The position numbers and the translations under genes were made by a program. This document shows positions 32,693 to 40,430 of a stretch of 64,000 bases of DNA, piece by piece; position 1 is the first letter of the stretch, and each line of letters opens with the position of its first letter. The stretch lies in assembly GCF_023347535.1 (NCBI RefSeq), contig NZ_CP094473.1, positions 248,001 through 312,000 on the forward strand, in the 5' to 3' direction. The notes beneath the pieces were generated by a model. That model was not told the origin of the DNA and did not search any database. It was given only the letters and a program-made list of their open reading frames with translations. This DNA comes from Faecalibacterium sp. HTF-F (GTDB lineage Bacteria; Bacillota; Clostridia; Oscillospirales; Ruminococcaceae).

Positions 32693-34029
32693 TGCACTGC
32701 CTCCTCTCGCACCATGCGCAGGGCGGCGCGCGGCGCCACGCCCTGCGTGATGAGCTCGTCCACCGCAGGCGGCGTGAACAGGCTCAGCTGCTCACAATTG
32801 CTGCCGAACACGTTGGGGTCGATGAGCGCCTGCGTGATGCGCTCCCGCCCGGCGGTGCCGCGGCCCGGGTGCGCGCCGGAAAAACCATTGCAGGTGATAA
32901 AATACTGCGCCCGCTTGAGCACCACGCCCATCCGCTTGAGCTCGTCCAGCCCGAGGCTGGACAGCTTGCGGGCGTGCCAGATGCGCCGGGCGCTCTTGGG
33001 GCCGATGCCCGGCACACGCAGCAGCATTTCAAAGGGGGCGCGGTTCACATCTACCGGGAACAGCCCGTAGTGCTGCACGGCCCAGTTGCATTTGGGGTCC
33101 AGATAAGGGTTGAAGTTGGGGCTGTCCCGATCTAAGATCTCGTCCGCCTCGAACTGATAGAACCGCAGCAGCCAGTCGGCCTGATACAGCCGGTGCTCCC
33201 GCAGCAGCGGCGGCTTTGTGTCCAGCGCAGGCAGGCGGCTGTCCTCGGCTACCGGGATATAGGCGGAGTAGAACACCCGCTTCAGGTTGTACTTCCGGTA
33301 CATGCCCTCGGTGAGCTTCAGGATGTGGTAGTCCGTCTCCGGCGAAGCGCCCACGATCATCTGGGTGCTCTGCCCGGCAGGGGCGAACTTGGGGGCATGG
33401 CGGTAGACCGTCAGCTCCTGCTTGCTCTGGGCACCGGAGACTGCGATCTGCTTCATGGGGCGGAAGATGGAGTGCCGGCCCTTGTCCGGTGCCAGAAGAT
33501 TCAGGCTCTGCTCGCTGGGCAGCTCCACGTTCACGCTCAGACGGTCGGCCAGATATCCCAGCTGCTGCAAAAGCTCCGGGCTTGTGCCGGGGATGGCCTT
33601 GGCGTGGATGTAGCCGCAAAAGCGGTATTCGCCCCGCAGCAGCCGCAGGGCGGCCAGCATCCGCTCGGTGGTGTAGTCCGGCGTGCCCAGCACCGCGCTG
33701 GAAAGGAACAGCCCCTCGATGTAGTTGCGGCGGTAAAACTCCACGGTCAGCTCGGCCAGCTCCCGGGGCGTAAAGGTGGCCCGGGGGATATCGTTGGAGC
33801 GGCGGTTGACACAGTAGCTGCAGTCAAAGGCGCAGCAGTTGGTCATGAGCACCTTTAAAAGGCTTACGCAGCGGCCGTCGGCGGTAAAGGCGTGGCAGCA
33901 GCCCGGCGCATAGCAGCTGCCCAGCGTTCCGGCCCGGGCAGTGCGTGAAGCGCCGCTGGAGGTGCAGGCCACATCGTATTTGGCGCTGTCGGCCAGAATG
34001 GTAAGCTTGTCCATCAGGGTCTGTTCCAT
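32671..34029 (-). CDS. TIGR03916-type putative DNA modification/repair radical SAM protein
   Basis: It has 452 residues. The radical SAM cluster motif is C66AFDC70SYC73 (C-x3-C-x2-C). A second Cys-rich patch, GSCYAPGCCHAF, lies just before it. The barrel carries GLFLSSAVLGTPDYT and SVNVELPSEQSL, and a helix-hairpin-helix (VPGIGPKSARRIW) near residue 345 would bind DNA. Members of this family always accompany TIGR03915 or a uracil-DNA glycosylase-like partner, and the partner follows directly here. The reaction is unknown; modification or repair of DNA is the published family prediction. The start at 34029 follows GGAGGTG. The open frame beyond it lacks homology. Confidence 0.9.
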   Translation of the reverse strand: MEQTLMDKLTILADSAKYDVACTSSGASRTARAGTLGSCYAPGCCHAFTADGRCVSLLKVLMTNCCAFDCSYCVNRRSNDIPRATFTPRELAELTVEFYRRNYIEGLFLSSAVLGTPDYTTERMLAALRLLRGEYRFCGYIHAKAIPGTSPELLQQLGYLADRLSVNVELPSEQSLNLLAPDKGRHSIFRPMKQIAVSGAQSKQELTVYRHAPKFAPAGQSTQMIVGASPETDYHILKLTEGMYRKYNLKRVFYSAYIPVAEDSRLPALDTKPPLLREHRLYQADWLLRFYQFEADEILDRDSPNFNPYLDPKCNWAVQHYGLFPVDVNRAPFEMLLRVPGIGPKSARRIWHARKLSSLGLDELKRMGVVLKRAQYFITCNGFSGAHPGRGTAGRERITQALIDPNVFGSNCEQLSLFTPPAVDELITQGVAPRAALRMVREEAVQCLAKAL

Positions 34030-34109
34030 GCAGAATACACCTCCAAAGTGGGAAAAACCGGAAAAAGGGTCAAAAAATAAAGCCATGCGCAAAATTGCAG
34101 ATGGCTTTT

Positions 34110-34221
34110 ATGGTTTCGGCCTTTTTCGTGAAAATGCGTTTGGAGCGCCCCGCAGGGCGCGACAAACGCGAAAATAAAAATAATTTTCCGCTGATCATGG
34201 CCAGAGTGAAACGGAGGCCAT
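34110..34221. repeat. Half copy of the MITE-like element
   Basis: The right end, 34197-34221, is the same 25-base ATGGCC...GGCCAT inverted repeat as at 2925-2949, with two differences. Left of it are TAATTTTCCGCTGATC, a CGCCCCGCAGGGCG hairpin, TTTTTCGTGAAAA and GGTTTCGGCC, in the same order as the right half of the 2707-2949 element. The other half is missing, so this is a solo or truncated copy between the radical SAM and S24 repressor genes. Confidence 0.7.
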
Positions 34222-34238
34222 TCAAATGGTTGAATGGC

Positions 34239-34871
34239 TCACCACTTCGCTTTTGTCTCCACCACACGCCCGGCGATGTGCAGATGGTTCAGGTCTTCGC
34301 CCTTGATGACCATTTCGCTGTAGGCCGGGTTGAAGGGCTGCAGCACCACACAGTTGCCGCGCTGGATGTAGCGCTTCAGGGTGCCCTCGCCCTCGTCGCC
34401 GTAGATCAGCACGCCAAGATCGCCGTTTTCCAGCGTGTCCTGTCGGTGCACCAGCGCAAGGTCGCCGTCCTGAATACGGGGCTCCATGCTGTCACCGCGC
34501 ACCACCAGATAGAAGTAGTTGGAGGGGTCCTTCACGCGGGCGTATTCCTGACCGTAGTCCTCCTCAAAGGCAAGGGCACCGTAGCCGGCCTTCACCGTAC
34601 CGATGACCGGGATCAGGCTCTCGGAATAGCTGCCGAAGAACCGCTCCTCCGGCGCAGATACATTGCTCACCGGACGGTACAGGCCCAGCAGATAGTCTGC
34701 GGTGGTGTTCAGCAGCTCTGCAATGCGGGCCACCGTGGTGGGGTCGGGAGAGGATTTGCCGCTTTCCCATTTGCCGACGGCCTGCTGGGTCACGCCCAGT
34801 TTGGAAGCCAGCTCAGCCTGACTGACGCCCTGCTTTTTGCGGCACTGCTTCAAAAGTTCTGAAAACGACAT
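34239..34871 (-). CDS. XRE-type repressor with S24 (LexA/CI-like) autocleavage domain
   Basis: It has 210 residues. The N-terminal HTH_XRE (about 5-60; QAELASKLGVTQQAVGKWESGK) binds DNA. The C-terminal S24 domain has a cleavage site Ala95-Gly96 in GTVKAGYGA, the catalytic Ser128 in VRGDSMEP and Lys166 in GTLKRYIQ, so RecA-stimulated self-cleavage is plausible. It could be the SOS repressor of this organism or a phage-type CI descendant. It has a TTTACA-17-TATAAT promoter and AAAGGAG ribosome binding site. Target sites were not identified. Confidence 0.9.
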   Translation of the reverse strand: MSFSELLKQCRKKQGVSQAELASKLGVTQQAVGKWESGKSSPDPTTVARIAELLNTTADYLLGLYRPVSNVSAPEERFFGSYSESLIPVIGTVKAGYGALAFEEDYGQEYARVKDPSNYFYLVVRGDSMEPRIQDGDLALVHRQDTLENGDLGVLIYGDEGEGTLKRYIQRGNCVVLQPFNPAYSEMVIKGEDLNHLHIAGRVVETKAKW

Positions 34872-34913
34872 GGTATATTCTCCTTTACACCGCGAGGAAA
34901 TTTTCTTGTGATT

Positions 34914-34942
34914 ATTATACAACAAAAAGGTGTGCTTGTAAA
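34914..34942 (-). promoter_or_regulatory. Promoter of the S24 repressor gene
   Basis: Read leftward, TTTACA (34942-34937) and a perfect TATAAT (34919-34914) are 17 bases apart. Confidence 0.7.
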
Positions 34943-35023
34943 GAGGCTGAATGGGCCGAGACCAAAAAAGGTTGTGATAATTTTCTCTTTTTTGCGTCTG
35001 GTGAAAAAATTTGCATGAAAGGC

Positions 35024-35052
35024 TTGACAGCGGGGCACAAATCTGGTAAATT
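35024..35052 (+). promoter_or_regulatory. Promoter of the tRNA-Ser pair
   Basis: A perfect TTGACA (35024-35029), 17 bases and TAAATT (35047-35052) with an upstream TGG extension. It lies 39 bases before the first tRNA. Confidence 0.75.
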
Positions 35053-35091
35053 AAATAGGCATTCGACACGGCGTAAAGCGGATGTCCACAA

Positions 35092-35179
35092 GGAGAGATG
35101 TCCGAGTGGTTTAAGGAAGCAGTCTTGAAAACTGCCGTACGGCAACGTACCGTGGGTTCGAATCCCACTCTCTCCGCCA
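35092..35179 (+). tRNA. tRNA-Ser (anticodon TGA)
   Basis: The acceptor stem GGAGAGA / TCTCTCC, discriminator G and encoded CCA (35177-35179) frame an 88-base class II tRNA. The anticodon loop CTTGAAA in stem GCAGT/ACTGC gives TGA, and a long variable arm (CGTACGGCAACGTACG) confirms serine. The T loop is GGTTCGAATCC. Confidence 0.96.
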
Positions 35180-35213
35180 TTTTTTATTGAATAAGTGTAA
35201 TGCACTTTGCTCT

Positions 35214-35307
35214 GGAGTAGTACTCAAGAGGTCGAAGAGGCGCCCCTGCTAAGGGCGTAGGTCGTCTAAACAACGGCGCGAGGGTTCAAATCCCTCCTAC
35301 TCCGCCA
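35214..35307 (+). tRNA. tRNA-Ser (anticodon GCT)
   Basis: The acceptor GGAGTAG / CTACTCC, discriminator G and encoded CCA frame a 94-base class II tRNA. The anticodon stem CGCCC/GGGCG holds the loop CTGCTAA, anticodon GCT. The long variable arm is as expected for serine. It is 34 bases after the TGA isoacceptor and presumably cotranscribed. Confidence 0.95.
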
Positions 35308-35309
35308 AG

Positions 35310-35350
35310 AAAAAGCTCGTTGATTCGTTGAAATCAATGGGCTTTTTCCT
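35310..35350 (+). terminator. Terminator of the tRNA-Ser pair
   Basis: AAAAAGC...TTGATT loop AATCAA...GGCTTTTT forms a stem with a T tract directly after the second tRNA. Confidence 0.7.
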
Positions 35351-35395
35351 TTGTAAAGGAAAAATGCGGCTTGCGGAACAAAAAAGGAGGAACCA

Positions 35396-36325
35396 ATGGC
35401 GTTTGGTGTTTTGGCGGGTCAGATCACTGTGATCTTTCTGGAGGTGCTGTTGGGGTATGTGGGGGCCCGCAGCGGCATCATCAAGGACCGGGACAGCAAG
35501 TTTTTGTCCGACTTCATCATGAAGCTCCTGCTGCCCTGCACCATGCTGGCAGGCGCTGCGGTGGAGGGTGAGCCGGAACTGCTCACGCAGGCCGGCATCC
35601 TGTTCGTTTTGCTGCTGCTGTTGTTTGTGGCAACCACGGCACTGTGCCGTGTGAGCAGCTGGCTGCACCACGACACGCCGGGAAAGTATGCGGTGCTGGT
35701 GGGCACGGCGGCCATGCCAAACTGCGGCTTTATCGGCCTGCCGCTGTGCAGTGCTCTGCTGGGCGCAGCACGGGGCACCGTGTTTGCGGGCATGGCAATG
35801 GCCTCTTATAATGTATGGTTCTTTACCTATGTGGTGTGCCTGTTCCGCCCCGGCGAGAAGATCCGGCTCAAGAGCTTCATCACCCCCACCAACATTGCCA
35901 CCGTGGCCATGCTGGTGCTGCTGGCCACCGGCTGGCGTCTGCCCGCACCGGTGCAGCAGTTCTGCAGTGCGGTGGGCGGCTGCACCACCCCGCTGGCCCT
36001 TATGATCGTGGGTGTGCTGCTGGCAGACAGCGACATCCGCGCGCTGCTGCACACCGGCTTTCTGTACCGGGTCACCCTGCTGCGCGGCATCCTGTTCCCG
36101 CTGCTGTTTATGCTGCTGCTGTGGCTGCTGCCGCTGGACAATGTGCTGCGCACCGGCCTGTCCATCATCGCCTGCTGCCCGGCCGGCAGCCTTGCCGCGG
36201 TGCTGGCCAAGCAGACCGGCACCGAGGCGACCCTTGCCAGTCAGGCGGTGGCCCACTCCACCGTGTGCATGCTGGTCACAGTGCCTGCCATGCTGCTGCT
36301 GACCGGTGCGATGTTCCCGATGTGA
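35396..36325 (+). CDS. AEC family (auxin efflux carrier-like) transporter
   Basis: It has 309 residues with ten membrane helices. The FLEVLLGYVGARSGIIKDRDSKFLSDFIMKLLLPC start, given here only as two parts (helix 1 about 5-25, helix 2 about 37-58), and the GTAAMPNCGFIGLPL loop in helix 4 identify the AEC family. Bacterial members such as MdcF and MleP carry malonate or malate, but substrate cannot be read from this sequence. The GTGTEATLASQAVAHSTV segment near the C-terminus is conserved. The start follows AAAAAAGGAGG. It is monocistronic, ending at the 36334-36371 terminator. Confidence 0.9.
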   Translation: MAFGVLAGQITVIFLEVLLGYVGARSGIIKDRDSKFLSDFIMKLLLPCTMLAGAAVEGEPELLTQAGILFVLLLLLFVATTALCRVSSWLHHDTPGKYAVLVGTAAMPNCGFIGLPLCSALLGAARGTVFAGMAMASYNVWFFTYVVCLFRPGEKIRLKSFITPTNIATVAMLVLLATGWRLPAPVQQFCSAVGGCTTPLALMIVGVLLADSDIRALLHTGFLYRVTLLRGILFPLLFMLLLWLLPLDNVLRTGLSIIACCPAGSLAAVLAKQTGTEATLASQAVAHSTVCMLVTVPAMLLLTGAMFPM

Positions 36326-36333
36326 GAAGCTGT

Positions 36334-36371
36334 AAAAAAAGCCCGCTGTCTTTGGACGGCGGGCTTTTTTA
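36334..36371. terminator. Bidirectional terminator
   Basis: AAAAAAAGCCCGCTGTC / GACGGCGGGCTTTTTT lies between the AEC transporter and traX-like genes, which converge. It overlaps the last codon of the latter. Confidence 0.9.
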
Positions 36372-37115
36372 CAGCATAATGTTTGTGATCATTGCCAGCA
36401 CCAGCAGATGCACCGGGTAGAACCAGTAAAAGGCCTTTTTCAGCAGCGGACTGCACGCGCCGCGCTGTCCGTTATAGAACCAGACCAGAACAAAGGCCAG
36501 CGGCGCGGTAAGCTCGAACAAAAACAGCACTGCGCCTGCAAGGCACTGCCGCTTGCGGTCTGCGCGGGTCAGGTACAGGGTGCAGATGATGAGCACGCCG
36601 ATGGCGTGGTAGTCGGTGTTGGCAGCCAGCGCCAGCGCGGCGCAGCCGCCCGCCCACACAAGCCCCTGCCAGCCGGGCAGGCCGTTTTCCTTTTCAAAGC
36701 GCTTGAGCCCTGCCATGGCCAGCACGCCCAGCGCCAGCGTCCAGTAAACGTTCTGGTGCTGCGGGGCGAACGGCGTGCGGAAGAAGGCCAGATCAAAGGG
36801 TGCCTCGCTGACAAGGCCGAACAGCAGCAATCGCTGCACATAGCGCTTGACATCGTGGGTGTGGATGAAGCCCTCCACCAGCAAAAAGCAGAACAGGGGA
36901 AAGGCCAGCCGTCCGGTGAAGCGCAGCACCATGTCCAGCCGGTACAGCGGATAGGCGGAAAGGGTGTCCTGCGAGAGGGTGCCGACGTCCAGCCCGGGCG
37001 TAAGGATACCGGCCTCGATGCAGGACGCGCCGATGTGGTCCACCAGCATGGTGATGCAGGCAATGGTTTTAAGAGCGGTGCCGCTGAAGCTGCGGCGCGG
37101 GGAAAGTGCGGTCAT
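36369..37115 (-). CDS. TraX family membrane protein
   Basis: It has 248 residues with about eight membrane helices. ALKTIACITMLVDHIGA (about 13-29) and RFTGRLAFPLFCFLLVEGF (about 68-86) are the TraX/acyltransferase-like signature. TraX of the F plasmid acetylates pilin, and chromosomal homologues in Clostridia are thought to be membrane acyltransferases of unknown substrate. The ATG at 37115 follows GAGGTG. The open frame upstream has no ribosome binding site. No conjugation genes are nearby, so a plasmid-type role is unlikely. Confidence 0.88.
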   Translation of the reverse strand: MTALSPRRSFSGTALKTIACITMLVDHIGASCIEAGILTPGLDVGTLSQDTLSAYPLYRLDMVLRFTGRLAFPLFCFLLVEGFIHTHDVKRYVQRLLLFGLVSEAPFDLAFFRTPFAPQHQNVYWTLALGVLAMAGLKRFEKENGLPGWQGLVWAGGCAALALAANTDYHAIGVLIICTLYLTRADRKRQCLAGAVLFLFELTAPLAFVLVWFYNGQRGACSPLLKKAFYWFYPVHLLVLAMITNIML

Positions 37116-37234
37116 AAAAACACCTCGGTCAGTTTGAAAAATCGTTACAGGAATTATAACGGAGGAAAGGCGGCATTTCCTGCGTCTGCTGCGGCAAAAT
37201 CTGCACAGAGCGTGCAAAAACGGGGCAAAAATGC

Positions 37235-37263
37235 TTGACAGAAAAGGTGCGGGATAGTACAAT
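37235..37263 (+). promoter_or_regulatory. Promoter of the LysR-type regulator
   Basis: A perfect TTGACA (37235-37240), 17 bases and TACAAT (37258-37263). The leader is about 90 bases. No inverted T-N11-A site was confirmed. Confidence 0.75.
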
Positions 37264-37359
37264 CAAGAAGATAATTGAACTATCGCAAACCAAAGATGAA
37301 AAAGATTCACAGAGAATCGGGCGTCTCCGAACCGGATCAGAAGGAAGGAGGCTTTGGGC

Positions 37360-38241
37360 ATGACGCTTTTTTCCTACGAGATCTTTGATGCAGTGGCACG
37401 CCAGGGCAGCTTTAACAAGGCGGCACAGCAGCTGCATCTGACCCCCTCGGCCATCAGCCACGCCATTGCCGTAATGGAGGAGGAGCTGGGCTTTGCTCTG
37501 TTCAACCGCGGCAAGAACGGCGTTTCCATGACCAGCTACGGTGCCTCGCTGTACCCGTCCATCCGCGATGTGCTCAACAGCGACGAGGCCCTCAAGCAGA
37601 GCATCGCCCGCCTGAACGGCCTTGAAAAGGGCAAGGTGAGGCTGGGCGTGTTCAACTCGGTATGCGCATCGCTGCTGCCGGGGCTGCTGAAAAGCTTTAT
37701 GACCCACTACCCGCAGATCGAGATCGAGGTCTATCAGGGCACCTACGATGATGTGAAGGAATGGCTGCGCACCGGTCAGGTGGATGTTGCGTTCCTTTCT
37801 TCCACCTGCCGGGAGGAATTCAACCTCACCGAGCTGTTCCGGGAGCCGCTGCTGTGCATCGTGCCGCAGGACTGGCCCGAACCGGAAAACGGCGTCATGA
37901 CCCCTGCCCTGATGAACGGTCAGAGCTTTGTGGTGCAGTGTGACGCCACCGACGCAGAAATGCGTCAGTTCCTGAAAAAATACAAGGTCGGCACCGAGCG
38001 CCGCTGCCACGTCATCGACGACCAGTCCAATATTGCCATGGTGGAAGCCGGTCTGGGCATTTCCATCATGCCGCAGATGCTGCTGCGGGACTGCAAGGCC
38101 GCTGTGAAGATCTACCCCATCGAGCCGGAGGAATACCGTGTGGTGGGTCTGGCTGTCCAGCGCCCTGCCGCGATGGCTCCTGCCGTGGAGCAGATGTTCC
38201 ACCACATCGTGGACTACTGCAAGCAGGTCGAGCTGCAGTAA
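37360..38241 (+). CDS. LysR-type transcriptional regulator
   Basis: It has 293 residues. The N-terminal winged HTH (about 3-62; [29 protein letters not shown]) and a periplasmic-binding-protein-like effector domain (about 88-290) are complete. The ATG at 37360 is eight bases from GGAGG (37347-37351). A TTG at 37354 is too close to that site. It is followed by a terminator and then by the aguA promoter, and it may regulate aguA-aguB or itself, which the sequence does not show. The effector is unknown. Confidence 0.92.
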   Translation: MTLFSYEIFDAVARQGSFNKAAQQLHLTPSAISHAIAVMEEELGFALFNRGKNGVSMTSYGASLYPSIRDVLNSDEALKQSIARLNGLEKGKVRLGVFNSVCASLLPGLLKSFMTHYPQIEIEVYQGTYDDVKEWLRTGQVDVAFLSSTCREEFNLTELFREPLLCIVPQDWPEPENGVMTPALMNGQSFVVQCDATDAEMRQFLKKYKVGTERRCHVIDDQSNIAMVEAGLGISIMPQMLLRDCKAAVKIYPIEPEEYRVVGLAVQRPAAMAPAVEQMFHHIVDYCKQVELQ

Positions 38242-38267
38242 CGCGGGATCCCTATTACTATAGCACA

Positions 38268-38304
38268 TTTCAGCCGGTGTTTGGTGCGCCGGCTGAATTT
38301 TTTT
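38268..38304 (+). terminator. Terminator of the LysR-type gene
   Basis: The stem TTCAGCCGG / CCGGCTGAA is followed by TTTTTT. Confidence 0.85.
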
Positions 38305-38345
38305 GCAAAATGCGCCCGGATGCAGGGGTGCGGGTGGCAAGTCTA

Positions 38346-38374
38346 TTGTATCTGCTTGGGAAATCCGGTATACT
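38346..38374 (+). promoter_or_regulatory. Promoter of aguA-aguB
   Basis: TTGTAT (38346-38351) and TATACT (38369-38374) are 17 bases apart, 25 bases before the aguA ATG. Confidence 0.65.
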
Positions 38375-38399
38375 AAACAAAAAACAACAGGAGAATGCA

Positions 38400-39503
38400 A
38401 TGCATACTTTTTCTACCCTGCCCGCCGCCGAGGGCTTCCGGATGCCGGCGGAATATGAGCCGCACCGCGGCTGTGTGATGATCTGGCCGGTGCGGCCCGG
38501 TTCCTGGCTGTACGGCGGCCGGGACGCCCAGCCTGCCTTTGCGCAGGCCGCCCGCGCCATTGCCGAGAGCGAGACGGTGTGGATGCTGGCCGGCCCGGCA
38601 GATACCGGTGCCGTGCAGGCGGAGTTTGCCGGGGACGAGAACATCCATGTGCTGACCATCGAGACCGATGACGCATGGGCGCGGGATGTAGGCCCCACCT
38701 GCGTGGTGGACGATCACGGCACCGTGCGGGGCGTGGACTGGCAGTTCAACGCATGGGGCGGCATGGTGGACGGCCTTTACGCCCACTGGGAAAAGGACAA
38801 CGCAGCCGCCCGCGCCATCTGCGCGGCACTGGGCATGGACTGCTATGATGCACAGCACTTTGTGCTGGAGGGCGGCTCCATCCACTCGGACGGCGAGGGC
38901 ACCATCCTTGCCACCGAAGCCTGTCTGCTGAGCCGTGGCCGCAACCCGGAGCTGAGCCGGGCCGAGATCGAGCAGGAGCTGAAAAACTATCTCGGCGCAC
39001 AGAAGATCGTCTGGCTGCCCCGGGGCATCTACAACGATGAGACCAACGAGCATGTGGACAACGTGTGTGCCTATGTGGGCCCGGCAGAGGTGGTGCTGGC
39101 GTGGACGGAGGACGAGAACGACCCGCAGTATGCCCTGAGCAGGGCAAGTCTGGATGCGCTGGAAGCAGCCACCGATGCAAAGGGCCGGCACTTCACGGTG
39201 CACAAACTGCCCATCCCGGCAAAGCCCATCTGCGTGACCGAAGAGGAACTGCAGGGCTATGCCTTTGAAGAGGGCGAGGATACCCGCGAGGCCGGGGAGC
39301 GCCTTGCAGCAAGCTATGTGAACTTTTACATCTCCAACGGCGGCATCATCCTGCCGCAGTTCGGGGACGAGAACGACGCCGAGGCAGTGCGCATTCTGGG
39401 CGGACTGTTCCCGGGCCGCAGGGTGTACCCCATCCCGGCCCGGAGCATTCTGGTGGGCGGCGGCAACATCCACTGCGTCACCCAGCAGATCCCCAGAGGC
39501 TGA
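38400..39503 (+). CDS. aguA: Agmatine deiminase
   Basis: It hydrolyses agmatine to N-carbamoylputrescine and ammonia. It has 367 residues, the family length. Seen: [16 protein letters not shown] at the N-terminus, the substrate Asp region [12 protein letters not shown], the catalytic His in [14 protein letters not shown], the Asp in [10 protein letters not shown], and the nucleophilic Cys (about residue 359) in [13 protein letters not shown]. The ATG at 38400 follows CAGGAG. It is followed by aguB after 27 bases, giving the two-step agmatine to putrescine route. Confidence 0.96.
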   Translation: MHTFSTLPAAEGFRMPAEYEPHRGCVMIWPVRPGSWLYGGRDAQPAFAQAARAIAESETVWMLAGPADTGAVQAEFAGDENIHVLTIETDDAWARDVGPTCVVDDHGTVRGVDWQFNAWGGMVDGLYAHWEKDNAAARAICAALGMDCYDAQHFVLEGGSIHSDGEGTILATEACLLSRGRNPELSRAEIEQELKNYLGAQKIVWLPRGIYNDETNEHVDNVCAYVGPAEVVLAWTEDENDPQYALSRASLDALEAATDAKGRHFTVHKLPIPAKPICVTEEELQGYAFEEGEDTREAGERLAASYVNFYISNGGIILPQFGDENDAEAVRILGGLFPGRRVYPIPARSILVGGGNIHCVTQQIPRG

Positions 39504-39530
39504 CAGAAACGATACGAGGAGGAAAGCAGT

Positions 39531-40421
39531 ATGAGAAACGTAACGGTGGCCGTGGTGCAGATGCAGTGCGCCAAAGAGGTGGAGGCCAACATCGCCAAGG
39601 CAGATGCCATGGTGCGGGAGGCGGCGGCAAAGGGAGCCAAGATCATCCTGCTGCCGGAACTGTTCGAGCGGCCCTATTTCTGTCAGGAACGGCAGTATGA
39701 ATATTACGCCTACGCCACCCCCACGGCACAGAATCCGGCAGTGCAGCACTTCCGGGCGGTGGCAAAGGAGCTGGGCGTAGTGCTGCCCATCAGCTTCTAT
39801 GAGAAGGCGGGCACCCAGCTGTTCAACAGCATCGCAGTGCTGGACGCAGACGGCACCCTGCTGGGCGTCTACCGCAAGACCCACATCCCGGACGACCACT
39901 ACTATCAGGAAAAATTCTACTTTACCCCCGGCGACACCGGCTTCAAGGTGTGGGATACCCGCTTTGGCCGCATCGGCATCGGCATCTGCTGGGATCAGTG
40001 GTTCCCGGAGACGGCCCGCAGTCTGGCCCTGATGGGGGCCGAGCTGCTGCTGTACCCCACGGCCATTGGCAGCGAACCCATTCTGGACTGCGACAGCGCC
40101 GGGCACTGGCGCCGCTGCATGCAGGGCCATGCCGGCAGCAACCTTGTGCCGGTGCTGGCGGCAAACCGCATCGGTCTGGAAACGGTGGAGCCCTGCGAGG
40201 CCAACGGCGGGCAGAAGTCTGCCCTGCGGTTCTACGGCTCCTCCTTCATTGCAGACGAGACCGGTGCACTGGTGGCAGACGGCACCCGCGATACCGAACA
40301 GGTGCTGACCGCGACCTTCGATCTGGACAAGGTGGAAGAAAACCGCATGAGCTGGGGCGTGTTCCGGGACCGCCGCCCGGAGTGGTACGGAGAGATCACC
40401 CGTCAGGGCCGGGGCGTTTGA
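39531..40421 (+). CDS. aguB: N-carbamoylputrescine amidohydrolase
   Basis: It converts N-carbamoylputrescine to putrescine, CO2 and ammonia. It has 296 residues in the nitrilase superfamily. The Glu-Lys-Cys triad is seen in LLPELFERPYFCQ, VYRKTHIPDDHYYQEKFYF and GIGICWDQWFPE. The NGGQKSALRFYGSSFI stretch and RPEWYGEI C-terminus fit AguB rather than other amidases. The ribosome binding site is GAGGAAAG. It lies between aguA and the lipase-like gene, 9 bases before the latter, so all three are likely one transcript. Confidence 0.95.
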   Translation: MRNVTVAVVQMQCAKEVEANIAKADAMVREAAAKGAKIILLPELFERPYFCQERQYEYYAYATPTAQNPAVQHFRAVAKELGVVLPISFYEKAGTQLFNSIAVLDADGTLLGVYRKTHIPDDHYYQEKFYFTPGDTGFKVWDTRFGRIGIGICWDQWFPETARSLALMGAELLLYPTAIGSEPILDCDSAGHWRRCMQGHAGSNLVPVLAANRIGLETVEPCEANGGQKSALRFYGSSFIADETGALVADGTRDTEQVLTATFDLDKVEENRMSWGVFRDRRPEWYGEITRQGRGV

Positions 40422-40430
40422 GAAAAGACC

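Noticed and set aside
34915..35205. A 96-codon minus-strand frame across tRNA-Ser (TGA)
   Set aside because: The ESGIRTHGTLPYGSF-type translation arises from the tRNA gene itself, and the sequence codes a complete class II tRNA on the other strand.
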